A DNA stretch of 64,000 nucleotides from Prunella strophiata (Eukaryota > Chordata > Aves > Passeriformes > Prunellidae), in NCBI GenBank assembly GCA_036583965.1, contig JAZBQD010000027.1:30697001-30761000 (forward strand). The letters are read 5' to 3'. The position numbers and the translations under genes are program-made. The notes under the pieces were generated by a model that did not search any database, was not told the DNA's origin, and worked only from the letters and a program-made list of their open reading frames with translations. Below, piece by piece: positions 10,025-21,910 of this stretch (position 1 is the stretch's first letter; each line of letters opens with the position of its first letter).

Positions 10025-12943
10025 GAGGGGCTGATACAGAAAATTTACAGCAGTGACCACATGGCAGCACACATAAATGGATATATTAAAAAACTGCCAC
10101 TACCCTCAATGACAATTTGAGGAGAAAAACTTCCCAGATGGTGAAGTTCAGCAATAGAACGTGCTGTCAGTACTTTGATATTAAGAAGCAGTTGCTTTGT
10201 GTGATATCACATGGTAACAACCTGTCCACCAGAATCCAGAGCTATTAGTGAAGAAAAAAAGATAATTTTGATATTTTACTACTTCTGGTATTGCATACAA
10301 TATGCATGGAGTGGGAAATGCACATTGTATCTGCTTTGAATCCTTTCTCATCTCACAGGAAGAAAAAATGATATTTAGCTATTCTTTGTCTTTGTAACCA
10401 CATGGAAAATACTGTTGGTTGTGTGGGATCAAATGGAATTCTGAGTTCCCATTACTCGTCTGTGGAATCCCAAAATGTGTATTTTAAACTAGCCCTTGAT
10501 ATTTTTGCATAAAAGTTTATTATGGAGATGGAACTACTGTTTTATCCCTTTAAATAAAATGAATCGTCATAAATCAAACTGCAAAAGTTAGGAAAGCAAA
10601 ATTCATAATTTCCAAGCTTTCATCTCCTATGACTTATGATGGCCCACTTTGTCACTGAGCAACTGTTGCCAAAAAAATCTGCATCTTAATCCACAATTCC
10701 AAGAAAGATGACACCTGCTTTCTGTAAGTGATCAAGGTTATAATGTATATTTCAAATCTTTTTGCTTCCTCTGTCTGAAATATAACCCAAATAAATTTTT
10801 AGGGTCTTTTGTACATTTATTTTTTTCATTACAAATTACTAACACCATCTAGAAATTGGGTGTTTAAGGATGCTGTCTGCAAGCTGCTGATACTTTTCTG
10901 TGAAAGTGAAAAAACAGGCAGTATTTAAAACAAGGTAAAGTGCCAACAATTCATACTCACTTTCTTATACTTTGGAAAGTTTTCCAGAACTTCTCTGGAT
11001 TACCCCCAGCACAATGGAAGTGTACTGTGTGTATTTTCAGGAACCTTTTTACTTACTTATTTTGCTTCCCTGATTCCAGGGAAAGTATACAGTGCATAAA
11101 ATTTGGGTTGCCTCATGTTAAGAACTTCCTGTGGAGTTTTCACCAAAATTAAGAGGAGCTTGTAGCATGCACCACGTTACAGCCACAACAGCACCTGCAG
11201 TAATTTGAAAATTGATGGGATTTATGGAGTTGTGTCCTTGCTATTCTCTCTAGTCCTTAGGCACAATTTTGATAAACAACAGAGAACATATCTGAGCTGC
11301 TGGGTGCTTTATCCTGGCACACAGCACTCAGTTCATGAGCCTGCTGCACTTCCCACCCAGCCACTGCTGCTGTGGGGTGGCAGATCCAATGGAAAACCTT
11401 TGGAAAATCAATGCCCCCCTAAAGTGAGGAATAACAGGAAGCTGGGATGCCTGAAGACACTCCAAGGAAAACTTGAGCTCCTCCTGAGAATGGTGTGGTT
11501 ACACATACATGAAATTAATTACATGCCAGGCATTGCTGGATTGAGGTCTTGAGATAAAAAGCCATCTGGTAGATTTTCATTACTTATCATAACATCCTTG
11601 CTGAAAAAAAGCATAAAAACTCATTACAGAGTACAAGATGTAATATTAAAATCTAAATTGCAGAAAACACAAGAAATTAAAAAGTGTAATGAATATAGCA
11701 CATTGTGCAGTTTAAGATTAAATTGAATTCAAATCATTTGTTAAAATGACTAAGTAATAGACCACAGTGTTGCATTTAATTTTGGGGATAAAAGTTGCTG
11801 TAGAAATCATTGTATTAACCATATAATTATCTACAGATTGGACAAGTAGTGGAAATAATCAAAGTTTAATATTCTGTGCTGCAGATGTACACAGTAAAAT
11901 AACAAAACTATTCTACAATGAGGTACTATAGCCTAGTGAGATTACTTACAATTTTTAAAAGTTACTTTTAAGAACTTTCCATTAGATCCCCAATAATTTA
12001 TAAAACAACACCTTGAGAAATCTAGCTTGAGAAATCAGGCTAAAAAAATATTTCTTGAAGTCATGGACCAATTTTTCATAATTTCTATACTGTGTGCACA
12101 AACTCCCAAACAAACAAACAATAAAAAATTCCCAGGTTAATTAATTCTATAAGAAGATCAGTGACAAAGACATTAGTGATTTTTAACTTGTGCATCATTT
12201 ATTAGTGTTGAAGGAGTTGTTCATATAAATTATTTGAATTTGGACAGAGGTTAATTGCTAATTCTATAAACCTTGAATGCTCCCACTCTCTTTAGAAGGT
12301 GAACCTCCTTATTGTCTCATCAGTGTTTGTGTATAATCATAGTTAATATGGGAGAATATATTTTATCTTTTAAAATGTTACTGGGACTTCAGCCTTATCC
12401 ATGCTTAGGTATTCCCTGTTTTCATTTTCTATTTCCTTGATAATATTCCATTAGATAATAATGGCACCATATCAGTTTTGGAAAACACATGAGCTAATTC
12501 TACAGGTTTAAGTTAAAAAACTCTGAATGTAGAAAAAAGAAAATGTAATCTTGCAGAATATAATTATCAATGATATTTTCAGAGTATTAAAATCCAGTCT
12601 CAGAGTTTAATCAGGCAATTGAGAGTTGCAGATTTCTCCTTTTATGATGAGAAAAGCTCTTGTATTTTGTGAAGTAGGGAGGATCAAGAATAAAAGTAAA
12701 TGGTTCCTGTGAGGAAATTTTGAAGGAGCTGAAAATCATTTCTCAGGTTTTTTGCACTTTGATGGTAGATTCAGGAAGGAAAGAAAATAAAATGAGTCAA
12801 CTTAAAATAGTGTACTTTCCTTTTTGTTATTTCCACTTATATTTTCTAAGTGAGTAGAATAGAAATAAAACTATGAAATTCTTTTGCTAAGAGCCATAAA
12901 CACTAACATTTTAGAAATCTTCTGCAAATGTGGACATCTACAT
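10025..12943. other. AT-rich stretch, nothing recognised
   Basis: No gene, LTR or CR1 end recognised in 2.9 kb. The open frame at 11205-11552 has no visible family motif and no splice support. Confidence 0.5.
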
Positions 12944-13118
12944 GGAATCCCAGAATGGTTTGGGTTGGAAGGGACCTTAAAGCCCATCCAGTGCCACCCC
13001 TGCCATGGGCAGGGACACCTTCCACTAGCCCAGGTTGCTCCAAGCCCTGTCCAGCCTGGCCTTGGACAATTCCAGGGATCCAGGGGCAGCCACAGCTTCT
13101 CTGGGCACCCTGTGCCAG
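12944..13118 (-). mobile_element. CR1: CR1 LINE 3' end
   Basis: Well-preserved reverse CR1 terminus: 'cccagaatggtttgggttggaagggacc', then 'ccatgggcagggacaccttcca', 'ccaagccctgtccagcctgg' and 'ctctgggcaccctgtgcc'. Confidence 0.92.
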
Positions 13119-13550
13119 TACATGTTCCAATACACAATAATATTTTCTTTTAAAATTCTTGTACATATTTACATCTATACTGCAACACAAAAGTGTACAG
13201 CACTTTAAACACACATTTTACTATAAAAAAATAAAGAGTGCTGTTTATTATGTTGGGGAGTTAAACTGAAATTAGCTTCCCCCTGAGACCACTGATATCT
13301 TGGCTTGAACAATGCTAAAGAAGATTCATTTCTCCAGAAGTGCAATTCCCTGGACATGGAGAAATCCATCTTGTGTCATCAGAACAGTTACTGAACATCC
13401 CAAGGCTGATCTGCAAACAGACCAAATGTCACAGTCAGACAATCAGGCTCCCAGGAAATATTGATTTATAGCTGGAAAAGGCACAAGAAATGCAGGGATT
13501 AGCAGCATTCCAAGCATAGCACAATGTCATTAAAAGTTTGATCTTTATCC

Positions 13551-13801
13551 TGTTGTGCCAGGGGAAGGTTAGATTGAAGCTTAGGGAAAATTTCATCACA
13601 GAAAGAGTTGTCAGTCCTGGGCACAAGTGCCCATGGCAGTGGTGGAGTTCTCATCCCTGGAAGGATTTAAAAGATGTCTAGATGTGACACTTGGAAGCAT
13701 GGATTAATGGTGGCTTTGGCAGTGCTGGGGGAAGGGTTGGTTTTGGAGGGTTTTCCAACCTAAAATATTCTGATTCTGATTCTGTGATTGTGATTCTGTG
13801 T
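13551..13801 (+). mobile_element. CR1: CR1 LINE 3' end with expanded terminal repeat
   Basis: Sense CR1: 'gtgccaggggaaggttagat', 'gtggtggagttctcatccctgg', 'gtctagatgtgacactt', then 'tccaacctaaaatattctg'. The terminal unit has expanded into an irregular (GATTCT)n tract at about 13770-13801. Confidence 0.88.
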
Positions 13802-14105
13802 CTTTGGGTTGAAGGTACCATTTCTGAGGGAAGATGCTGTTGCAGCTGCCAGACAGCCATTTGCTCAGAAACAATTACCTGCCTGCACTGACACTGCCCA
13901 AAGGATTAATTTGGTGCTGATTTGAGTGAAGTATTGATGGAGGTTATTTCAAAATAAGCAAAAAGCTTTGCTGGTGTAGATCAGATTTATCTCCAATCTA
14001 AAATCTAATGGTCTCACCAAAAACTATTAATTTTGAAGGCCAGGCCATTAGAAAACCCATATGGAGCTGTGTCATATCAATGAATTTGGATCATTAATTC
14101 TCCAA

Positions 14106-14276
14106 ATCACAGAACCTACTGAAAAAGCCCTGCAAGACCATTAAGTGACTGGTCCCCACCTTGTCACCAGCCCAGAGCACTGAGTGCCACATCCAGCCCT
14201 TCCTGGGACACCTCCAGGGATGGGGACTCCAAACCTCCCTAAGAAGCCCCTTCCAATTCCAAGCAGAACCTTCCCT
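14106..14276 (-). mobile_element. CR1: CR1 LINE fragment
   Basis: Reverse CR1. It starts at 'atcacagaacctactgaaaa', passes 'gtgccacatccagcccttcc' and 'ctccagggatggggactcc', and fades after 'ccccttccaattcc'. Diverged copy. Confidence 0.8.
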
Positions 14277-14502
14277 GGTGTTGGGGACAAATTCAGATGC
14301 TCAATGTGCCTATTGCAAATAATTTGTGTAAATCCTGATTTGGAAATCCTCTCTGATATTCTAGGCATGTCCTTAGATATTTGGTTACCTTTTGAAATCA
14401 TAGATGGTTCAAACCTAGGAACAACTCTCGAAAAGTGTTTAGTTTTGTAGCTCCTCCAGGTAGCAGATAATCCTTTACAATAATATCCACAGCTCTCTGC
14501 AG

Positions 14503-14689
14503 GCCACAAAAACCCTCCTGGAGGAGGCTGCAGGGAAAGATAACTTTTCCCTGCTGGCTTTAAATCAAGTTTTCAGAACAGCAGCAGAACTCAAGTTATT
14601 GTATCAGGCAGCTCCCATCCATAAAGACCCCAATGTGCTCCATAAAGGAATTACCTCAGCTCCAAGTAAAATATGGAATCTTTTTAAAG
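14503..14689 (+). other. Candidate coding exon (speculative)
   Basis: A 187-bp segment bounded by ctctctgcag and an AAAG/gtgggt donor. One frame stays open well beyond both ends. It encodes a helical-looking peptide with TLLEEAAGKDNFSLLAL and, later, LHKGITSAPSKIWNLFK. Phases are 0 and 1. I recognise no family. It does not join its nearest candidates in phase, so it is either a pseudo-exon or an intermediate exon is missing. Confidence 0.15.
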
Positions 14690-16500
14690 GTGGGTCTCAG
14701 CACCAAACTCAAAGGGAAGAAAACAAACAAACCTCATTCAAAGGATTTAAGATGTTCTAAGTAAGCCAAATGTATTTGCTTGAAATGGAATGTGGTTGAA
14801 ATCTAGGTTTATATCTTTTTCTCTTGGAAAAAAATATGAGTCTTTAACGATGGAGATAGTCAAAATGGAATGGCTTCAGTGAGAGGATCTGCCTGCAGTG
14901 GAGGAATCTTTCAAAATGATTATTTCTTTCCTTTTCCCTGTTTTTAATTCTGCCAATATTTTCAGGGAATGCAGAAAACTTGGAGTGTTAACAGAAATCC
15001 TACAGTGAATTGCATGTGCCATCTACTGCAGAAAAGTAGTTAATACTTAATAAACCACCACAAGGAACGTGGGGGAAGTGAATCTATTAAGTGTGAATAG
15101 TTAAAAAGGGCAGTGGGTACCAGTGTGCTTAAGTAGTACCAGAAAGAAAAGGTTGTTAAAATTATGCTCCTCTGGAAAGGAGAAGGGAATAGCTGTTGAA
15201 GAAAATAAACTAATATGGGATAAGGAAATAAAAGGGAAAAAACGTGCACTAGATGAAAAATTGCAACAGATTGTTCAGCTGGCATAGTGGAAGTGTTTGC
15301 ACATTCCTGCAGCAGGTGAAAAATAACCCAGGAAGGCACCAAGGAAGAAAACATGAGGAGAAATAACTGCAAGGTGCAATTCATGTCGGGATCAGGGGAA
15401 TTTTTTGCTATGGCATCAAGAAGCTCTCATCAAATCCTGAGGCAAAAAGAAGCGAGGCTCAGGATGCAGAATAGAAATGTGCTGAAATTCTCAACAATTT
15501 TGCAGAACAATTTAAAGGATAAAGCTGCTTCTATACTAAGTCTGAGAAAAGCATTGTACAATAAAAATGCATAAATTATTGATTCTTTAAGTAATAGATG
15601 TGCTGAAAGGAATAGTGCAAGTAATTCATTAATTCAGTGGTTAGACTAAGCAGATAATTTTCTCTCTGCCTCTGTTCTTTCCACATTTTTTGCACATTTG
15701 GCTGTAGATAAGTGGCAATGATAAATATTCTACTGAAAACAGTGAAGTCAAGGGAACAGATAGTTGGAGAAGAATTTAGGATTCTTTTTTCTGTGGCTTT
15801 TAGTTGATCTGTGTGAAAAGCTTTAGACTTAAAAAAGAAAATGTGCTGGGCTTAGTTTTTTTTCCAGAAACTATCCTTGTGTGCCTCCTACAAAATATTA
15901 TTTTGAGGATGCAGCTTTCACAAAAGAAAATGTTAACCACTAATAGAGAAAAAAAACAACCCCCATTCTGCCCCTGAGAGAACAAGTCAGAGTTCATACA
16001 AGTTATTCAAATATTCAATATATTGAAATATTCAAATATTGACAATGTGACTATTGTATTTTTTTCTCATATTTTAATTAAAAAGGTAATTCCTTCTTCT
16101 GTGTGTATTGGCTTTGTCCAAAATGTAGTTTCTGGTGGATCAAATTATTTGCTAATTCATGTTCAATTCAAACAATAAAATAGTAAAGAAAACAAAAGTC
16201 AGCTTGCTTGTTTTGATGTTACCATAATATTCTAATAGAATTTCTACAAACTCACTAAACCTAAAGTGGATTTTAAGCAACAAAAGGATTTATTCTTTTT
16301 TCTGTAAGAATAATTTAAACTGTTTTTTCATTGAATTGAATAATCAAATGTTTGGACAGATCCCAAGAGGAGTTGCTGGTATCTTTTTAACCACTTTCTA
16401 GGCCCCTGATTCATTTTCCATATTCCTGTGTCCACTTGGCTTAAGATGATCCATAAAATTGTCTCATCCCCCTCTGTCTTCACCCTCCACTGGAAATTGA
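14690..16500. other. AT-rich stretch, nothing recognised
   Basis: No gene or element recognised. A short direct repeat of 'caaatattcaatat' type lies near 16008-16040. Confidence 0.45.
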
Positions 16501-16750
16501 CTCAAGTTGTGCCAGGAGAGGGTCAGATTAGTATACTGGGGAAATTTTCCTCACAAAAAGGTTTGTCAAGCTTTGGATCAGGCCGCCCAGGGCAGTGGGG
16601 GAATCCCTGGAAGTGTTCAAAATGTGGATCCCAAGTGGTCCACACGTGGGTGTGGCATAGAGGACAGAGTTTAGTGGTGACCATGGCTGGTTGGTGGCTG
16701 GACTTGGTGATCCAGGAGGGCTTTTCCAGCCTTAGGACTCTGGGATTCCA
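16501..16750 (+). mobile_element. CR1: CR1 LINE 3' end, diverged
   Basis: Sense CR1 with 'ttgtgccaggagagggtcag', 'caggccgcccagggcagtgggggaatccctgg', 'gtgtggca' and 'gttggtggctggacttggtgatcc'. It ends 'ccttaggactctgggattcc'. Confidence 0.85.
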
Positions 16751-17410
16751 TTGCTTGGATTTTTACTGAGCACAGGGAGCCCCAGAGTGCAGAGAGCTCC
16801 TGCTGTGGACAGCTTGGAAGTGCTCGAGGTTTTTCTCTGTGCAGGAATCTTGACCTGAGCTGGTTTTCCATGATCAAACCCCCTGCTCTCCAGCACTAAG
16901 GCTGGTGTTTATTCATCATCTCCATCCCCAGCTCTCTGAGCTGTGCTGGGTCATAGCAGCACACGACCCCTTAACCTCTGATAAGCTCCTGGGAGATCAC
17001 TGCCTCATCCATTTTTTATTTGGTCTTTTTTCCTGATCCTGAAGAAGTGAAAAGTCTGGAGATGTCTTCATGCACAACGTACCCCAAAGTGACAGCTCCA
17101 CTCTCACTTGGGCTGCCTGTACAACCCCATCCTGTGAGCTGTGGGATGAAGCAAAAGTGATGCTGGCTGCAGAGGAATGTGTGATTATTCTCCCCTAGCT
17201 TCCTGGTGGGAGCATCCTGATGATTTGTGTGCTGCTGGAACACTCGAAATCTGCTTTCTCTGCTCAAACCAGCATTAAGTGAGAGCAGCTGTCAAGAGAA
17301 GCTTCAGCCAGATCTGAACCTTCTGCCCTTTCTCTCTGCACTGTGACCCCGAGAAATGAAAAGTTTTGTCTCTTCTGGACAAGTGTAATTCTTAGAATTA
17401 CTAAATTACT

Positions 17411-17490
17411 GAATCATGGAATCATTAAGGCTGGAAAAGAACTCTGAGATCACTAAAATTTACCATCAAGTCAGCACCACCACCATATTT
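17411..17490 (-). mobile_element. CR1: CR1 LINE 3' tip
   Basis: Short reverse CR1 end: 'gaatcatggaatcattaaggctggaaaaga', followed by a diverged 'atcaagtcagcaccaccaccat' segment. Confidence 0.75.
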
Positions 17491-19289
17491 CCAGTACAGA
17501 CATCTTCCATTTTAATTAACCTAAAAATAATTAAAAATAGCTGTTTTTGAGGTGTCATTAGCACCTTTGAAACCATTTTGAACTGTCATTGTGTATTTTG
17601 TCTGGGATTAATAAAAATTAAATCTGCTAAATTATTTTTTGTGGCACATATTTTCCATCTGAGCATCAATTTGTTGGCCTAAATTTGTTTACATTAAAAG
17701 CAGTGAATTTACAGTGATCTATGTACATGCTCTGATATCAATATAATTCAATTAATGTATTAGTATAATTAATTATCTTAATGCATCAACAGATGCATTA
17801 ATAACAAGCTTTTATATTAATATATTTCACAGGATAAACAAACCCACTGGTAAATGTTCTTATATTATGGACCTTAACAAATTAGTAGAGAGAACATATT
17901 TAAAACCTTGAAAGAATTTTGAAGGATTTTAAAGGAACCTTGAAATGTTTCTAACAAGTTCCTCTCCACTGCCTAATGCCATTTTTTGAGAAGCTATAGA
18001 GATGGCTTTTTTCAGCAAAGTCAACTTGCCACTTGTCCCAGTGATAAAATAATTTGTTCTACTTGTCATTGTGACCTGATTTCCTGGGCTAGTAAAAAAT
18101 CCCCAAACAACAGAGATTTTAATTCACTGACAATTGCAAAGAAATAATGAGAAATAAGTTTTGTTGTTGGTTTTTATTTTTTTTTTTTTTCTGGGCTATG
18201 CCTAATTTTCTTCTCAAACCAGGATGCTACAAGTAGTGATTGCCCTTCAAGGAAATCTTGGTGAGTGGATGATGTGAAAGCTTCAATTTTTACAGGAGAT
18301 ATGAAAATCCTGTTTATAAGTAGAAGAAACAGAAAGCACTGAATGCTGAATATTCCTCTGTGTAGTGTGAACCTCTCAAAATCATTCCAATTCTTATATC
18401 AAATTTCACCTGTGAATCTTAATTAAGCATTTCTACTCTTCAAGCAGTGCAAGTATCCAGATTTTAACCAATCTAATTATGGTTCTTCCTTTCAAAGGCA
18501 CAGAGAGAGAATATTATTCTTGCACATTTTCCTCCCTGGAATGTAGACAACAATTACATGTTTCCAAACTGTGCAGCCATTTCAAAGGCAAATCAAGGCC
18601 CAACAAAGGAGAGCAAAATGATAATTTGAAAACAGAACTGAAATACTGTCAACAAAATAACAAACCCCACATTAACTCCATTGATGTAAAGAGTTGTTTA
18701 TGTTTCAGACAGTATTCTGAAAAAAAACCAAAACAAAACAAAGAAAAACCTTTCCTATTGTTCTTTTCACTTTATTTTAGATCACTCAGATAGCTGGTAA
18801 AAAATATTTATTATTTTTTACACCTTCCTTCTGAATTGCATTTCAAAATATTTTGAGTTGACAGGAAATACTGGAATCTTGTTCAATAATTTTTATTGCA
18901 TTACCTGTGGCATCCTGAAGAGAACAGTGAGGTCTTGATGGCACAAAAAATGTAGGAAATAAAGGAAAATGGTTTTTTTGTTTTGTTTTGTTTTTTAATA
19001 ACTTCTCAACAAATGCTCACTATAAGTCTAAGGGCAGCCCATGAATGGCATGGTTACTTCTTGGTGTCCTTGTGGATTTCAAAACTCAATTGCTGTTATT
19101 GAAAAGCAAAATAGAAAATCTCTGAGAAAGGATTGATAATTGTGCTTGAACTGCAGGTCAGCTTTTCAATAAAAGCTAATTTAATTGCCTATAAATTGTC
19201 CATTCCACTTGTTTAAGTGAAGAGGTTTAGAGAGCTCCACACTGAAAGCAACTTTTTTATATATAAAATGCATACATTCACACACAGAG
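17491..19289. other. AT-rich stretch, nothing firmly assigned
   Basis: No gene recognised. A T-rich run lies at about 18173-18190. A 38-bp exon-like segment (18223-18260) has a strong acceptor and a gtgagt donor, but two frames are open, so it is not listed separately. Confidence 0.45.
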
Positions 19290-19779
19290 CTCTGGAGTAC
19301 AGTGCCACCAGAAGACAAGAAGGACATGGAAATGTTGGAGCAAGTCCAGAGGAGGCCTGAAGGGCTCTGGAGCATCTCCCCTATGGAGCCAGGCTGGCAG
19401 AGCTGGGAATGCTCAGCCTGGAGAAGAGAAGGTTGTGTGGAGACCTCACAGAACCTTCCAGGGGCTGCAGGGAACTGGGGAGGGACAACTAATCTGGAAC
19501 TGGGGTGACAGGACAAGGGAGAATGGCTTCAAACTGCCAGAGGGCAGGGATGGATGGGATTTTGGGAAGGAATTCCTCCCTGGGAGGGTGGGCAGGCCCT
19601 GGCACAGGGTGCCCAGAGAAGCTGTGGCTGTCCCTGGATCCCTGGCAGTGCCCAAGGCCAGGCTGGACAGGGCTTGGAGCAGCCTGGGACAGTGGAAGAT
19701 GTCCCTGCCCATGGCAGGGTTGGCACTGGATGGGCTTTGAGGTCTCTTCCAAACCAAACCACCCCAAGATTCTGTGATT
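19290..19779 (+). mobile_element. CR1: CR1 LINE fragment, long (490 bp)
   Basis: One of the longest CR1 copies here. It covers the end of the reverse-transcriptase reading region ('cagtgccaccagaagacaagaaggacatgg') and the 3' region ('gcagctgg'-like, 'gtggctgtccctggatccctgg', 'ccctgcccatggcagg'). It ends 'ccaagattctgtgatt'. Frames through it are disrupted. Confidence 0.9.
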
Positions 19780-19789
19780 TGGGGACATG

Positions 19790-19871
19790 ATTTACATGGT
19801 GGTGGTGCTGGGTTGGTGGTTGGACTTGATGATCTTAAAGATCTTTTCCACTCTTAGTTATTCTATGATTC
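19790..19871 (+). mobile_element. CR1: Second CR1 3' tip directly behind the first
   Basis: A separate CR1 terminus of another subfamily type: 'catggtggtggtgctgggttggtggttggacttgatgatcttaaag', ending 'ttctatgattcc'. It lies ten bases after the preceding CR1 end, in the same orientation. Confidence 0.88.
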
Positions 19872-21619
19872 CTTGACCTCACCAATTCTGAGGTGTTGTA
19901 TGATGGGTCTGTGTAAAAACTTTGTAGCTTTCTAAGACATCATCCTTCTCCTTCTTGCAGCAATTTTAAACTCCTTTGGAAACACTGTTTTTTCCTGGGT
20001 GTAGCTGAATTTTTCCAAATCCTGGGATAGTAAAGAGATAAACACAAGATTGTGGAAAACCTTGTACTGGAGGTTTTTAATGAGTTCAAGACAAGGAGTA
20101 GCAATGAAAAGAGCTACAAATCCACTAGTCTCATTTTGTGTTGGATTTATTTTGCATTTTCTCTTCTTTCTTGTTGTTTCAAATGGTACTTCATTGCCTC
20201 CTCATTTTTGAAATGAACTTTTGCATGCACTCAGCATGGAAAAAAGACAGAAAGACAAAAAATGTTCACAGCAAAAACTCAGCATGGATAATATTTCTTT
20301 CATTTATTAATACTATACACTATAAATGCAATTTGGAGAGGAAAGAGGAGCTGGAAAGAAAAGTCCTTGTTTATGTCAGTTTTCCTCATTCTGGATGTAG
20401 TCCACAGGACTTAGCAGACTATCTGTTGCCTTGCAGGAAAAATGCATCTCTCAGTAAATGAGATCTTCATTCAAAAAAAAAAAAAAAAAATATGACCAAG
20501 CTGCAGATATGAGATGTGGGGAGTGAATTTTAATTTGAGCTCTTTCTGCTGTTGTAAATCCTCTGCATGAGTTACAAAGTGAAAAATATTTCCTAGTGCT
20601 GAAGTAACACCTAAAGATGTGATCTCTATCTCCTAGTTACTGGTATTTTTTTCCTCATTACACGTTCCCAAGTTCTGTATCCTATTAAAAAAAATGCCAC
20701 TGCTTAGTGCATAATATAAAATCCCAATATTTTGCCTCATTTCCACATTACAGACAAATTTACTGTTGTAATTTAGCAAAATGCAGCTTGTGTTGATTAG
20801 GATTAAGGAATAGGAAAAGCACAAGTCCAAGTGTGGTGCAACTGCTGTGCTATTAACATGTTATTAAACAAATTAAATCTTTAAATCATGTAGATTCACT
20901 GGAATTCCCTTTGATCAATGTCAGCATTAGGAAGTTGCTTTCCTTATTGCTGCACATTGGAGCACCTTCCTGACATAAACACCCTGAGGATGGAAAATGG
21001 GCATTAAATCTGCTCTCAGATCTGGAATTTCAGATGAACCCTGGTTTAAGTAGGCCAGGATTAAATGAACTCCACATTTCCTTTTATTGCTTCACCCGTG
21101 CCACTTCCATTCTGTGGAAATCTTTTAATAAATTATTTCCAGTTTATCAAAAGAGAGCTGCTCAAAAGTGCAGGATTCATTTCTGGAGAAACTGAGTGTG
21201 TACCTTTCCTGGAAATATCTTTTAGTGATTATAGAGCAGAAATGTCTTTATGGAGTAAACCTGGTTTTTCAAAGGTAGATAAAACACCGTTTTTTAATTA
21301 TGGTTACATTTGCTAGTTAGAAAATAAAAACAAAGAAAACCAAGAAACCTTTTAATTTTACTTCATAACCTAAGTATTAGAGCACCTGTGCTCATATGCA
21401 CTGAAATATTTATCAAACTGTCTGTCACAAGGTGCTCTTTCCTACCTGCAGTGTGCAGTCACTAAAGATAAGCCATAACATACCATTTATTAGTGCCAGG
21501 AGTTTATTTTGACATTTTCTTTTATTTCTGGCTCTTTTCCCACACTGTAAACCATATTATTGTTGCTTGTAATCATGCTGAACTATGAAAATACAAAACA
21601 TTTTTAAATAAATTGATTT

Positions 21620-21641
21620 AAAAAAAAAAAAAAAAAAAAAA
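21620..21641. repeat. A22 homopolymer
   Basis: Uninterrupted run of 22 A. No recognisable SINE or LINE body lies upstream, so I cannot call it a retroposon tail. Confidence 0.9.
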
Positions 21642-21839
21642 GGCCCAGAGGCTAGATACCTTTAATTTTCTGATAATGAAAACCTGATATTCTAATTAGA
21701 AAATGTGTGTTTACTATCATGTGCCACTGCAATGTCTGACTTTCTTTTCCTCCTGGACTCAATCTGCATTTTAAGATAAAAATGAGAGGGTGACAACTGC
21801 ACAAAAACTTTGAGTTTCTTCCTGTCCTGATGCATTCAG

Positions 21840-21910
21840 ACTGACAAGGATGTGCTGCTGGATGACAGCCATGGGGAGAGATTCCGGGGATTTTCTGAAG
21901 CAGGACTTCA
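21840..21910 (+). other. Candidate coding exon (speculative)
   Basis: A 71-bp segment between a strong acceptor (tttcttcctgtcctgatgcattcag) and a strong gtaagt donor. It contains one CpG. Two frames are open. The more protein-like one starts TDKDVLLDDSHGERFRGF with phases 0 and 2, and would join the next candidate at 26411 in phase. No family recognised. Confidence 0.15.

Noticed and set aside
15281..15317. 37-bp exon-like segment
   Set aside because: Poor pyrimidine tract before the acceptor, and two open frames.
19435..19790. Overlapping frames of about 80-100 residues on both strands
   Set aside because: CR1 sequence read in several frames; the same peptides recur at every CR1 copy.
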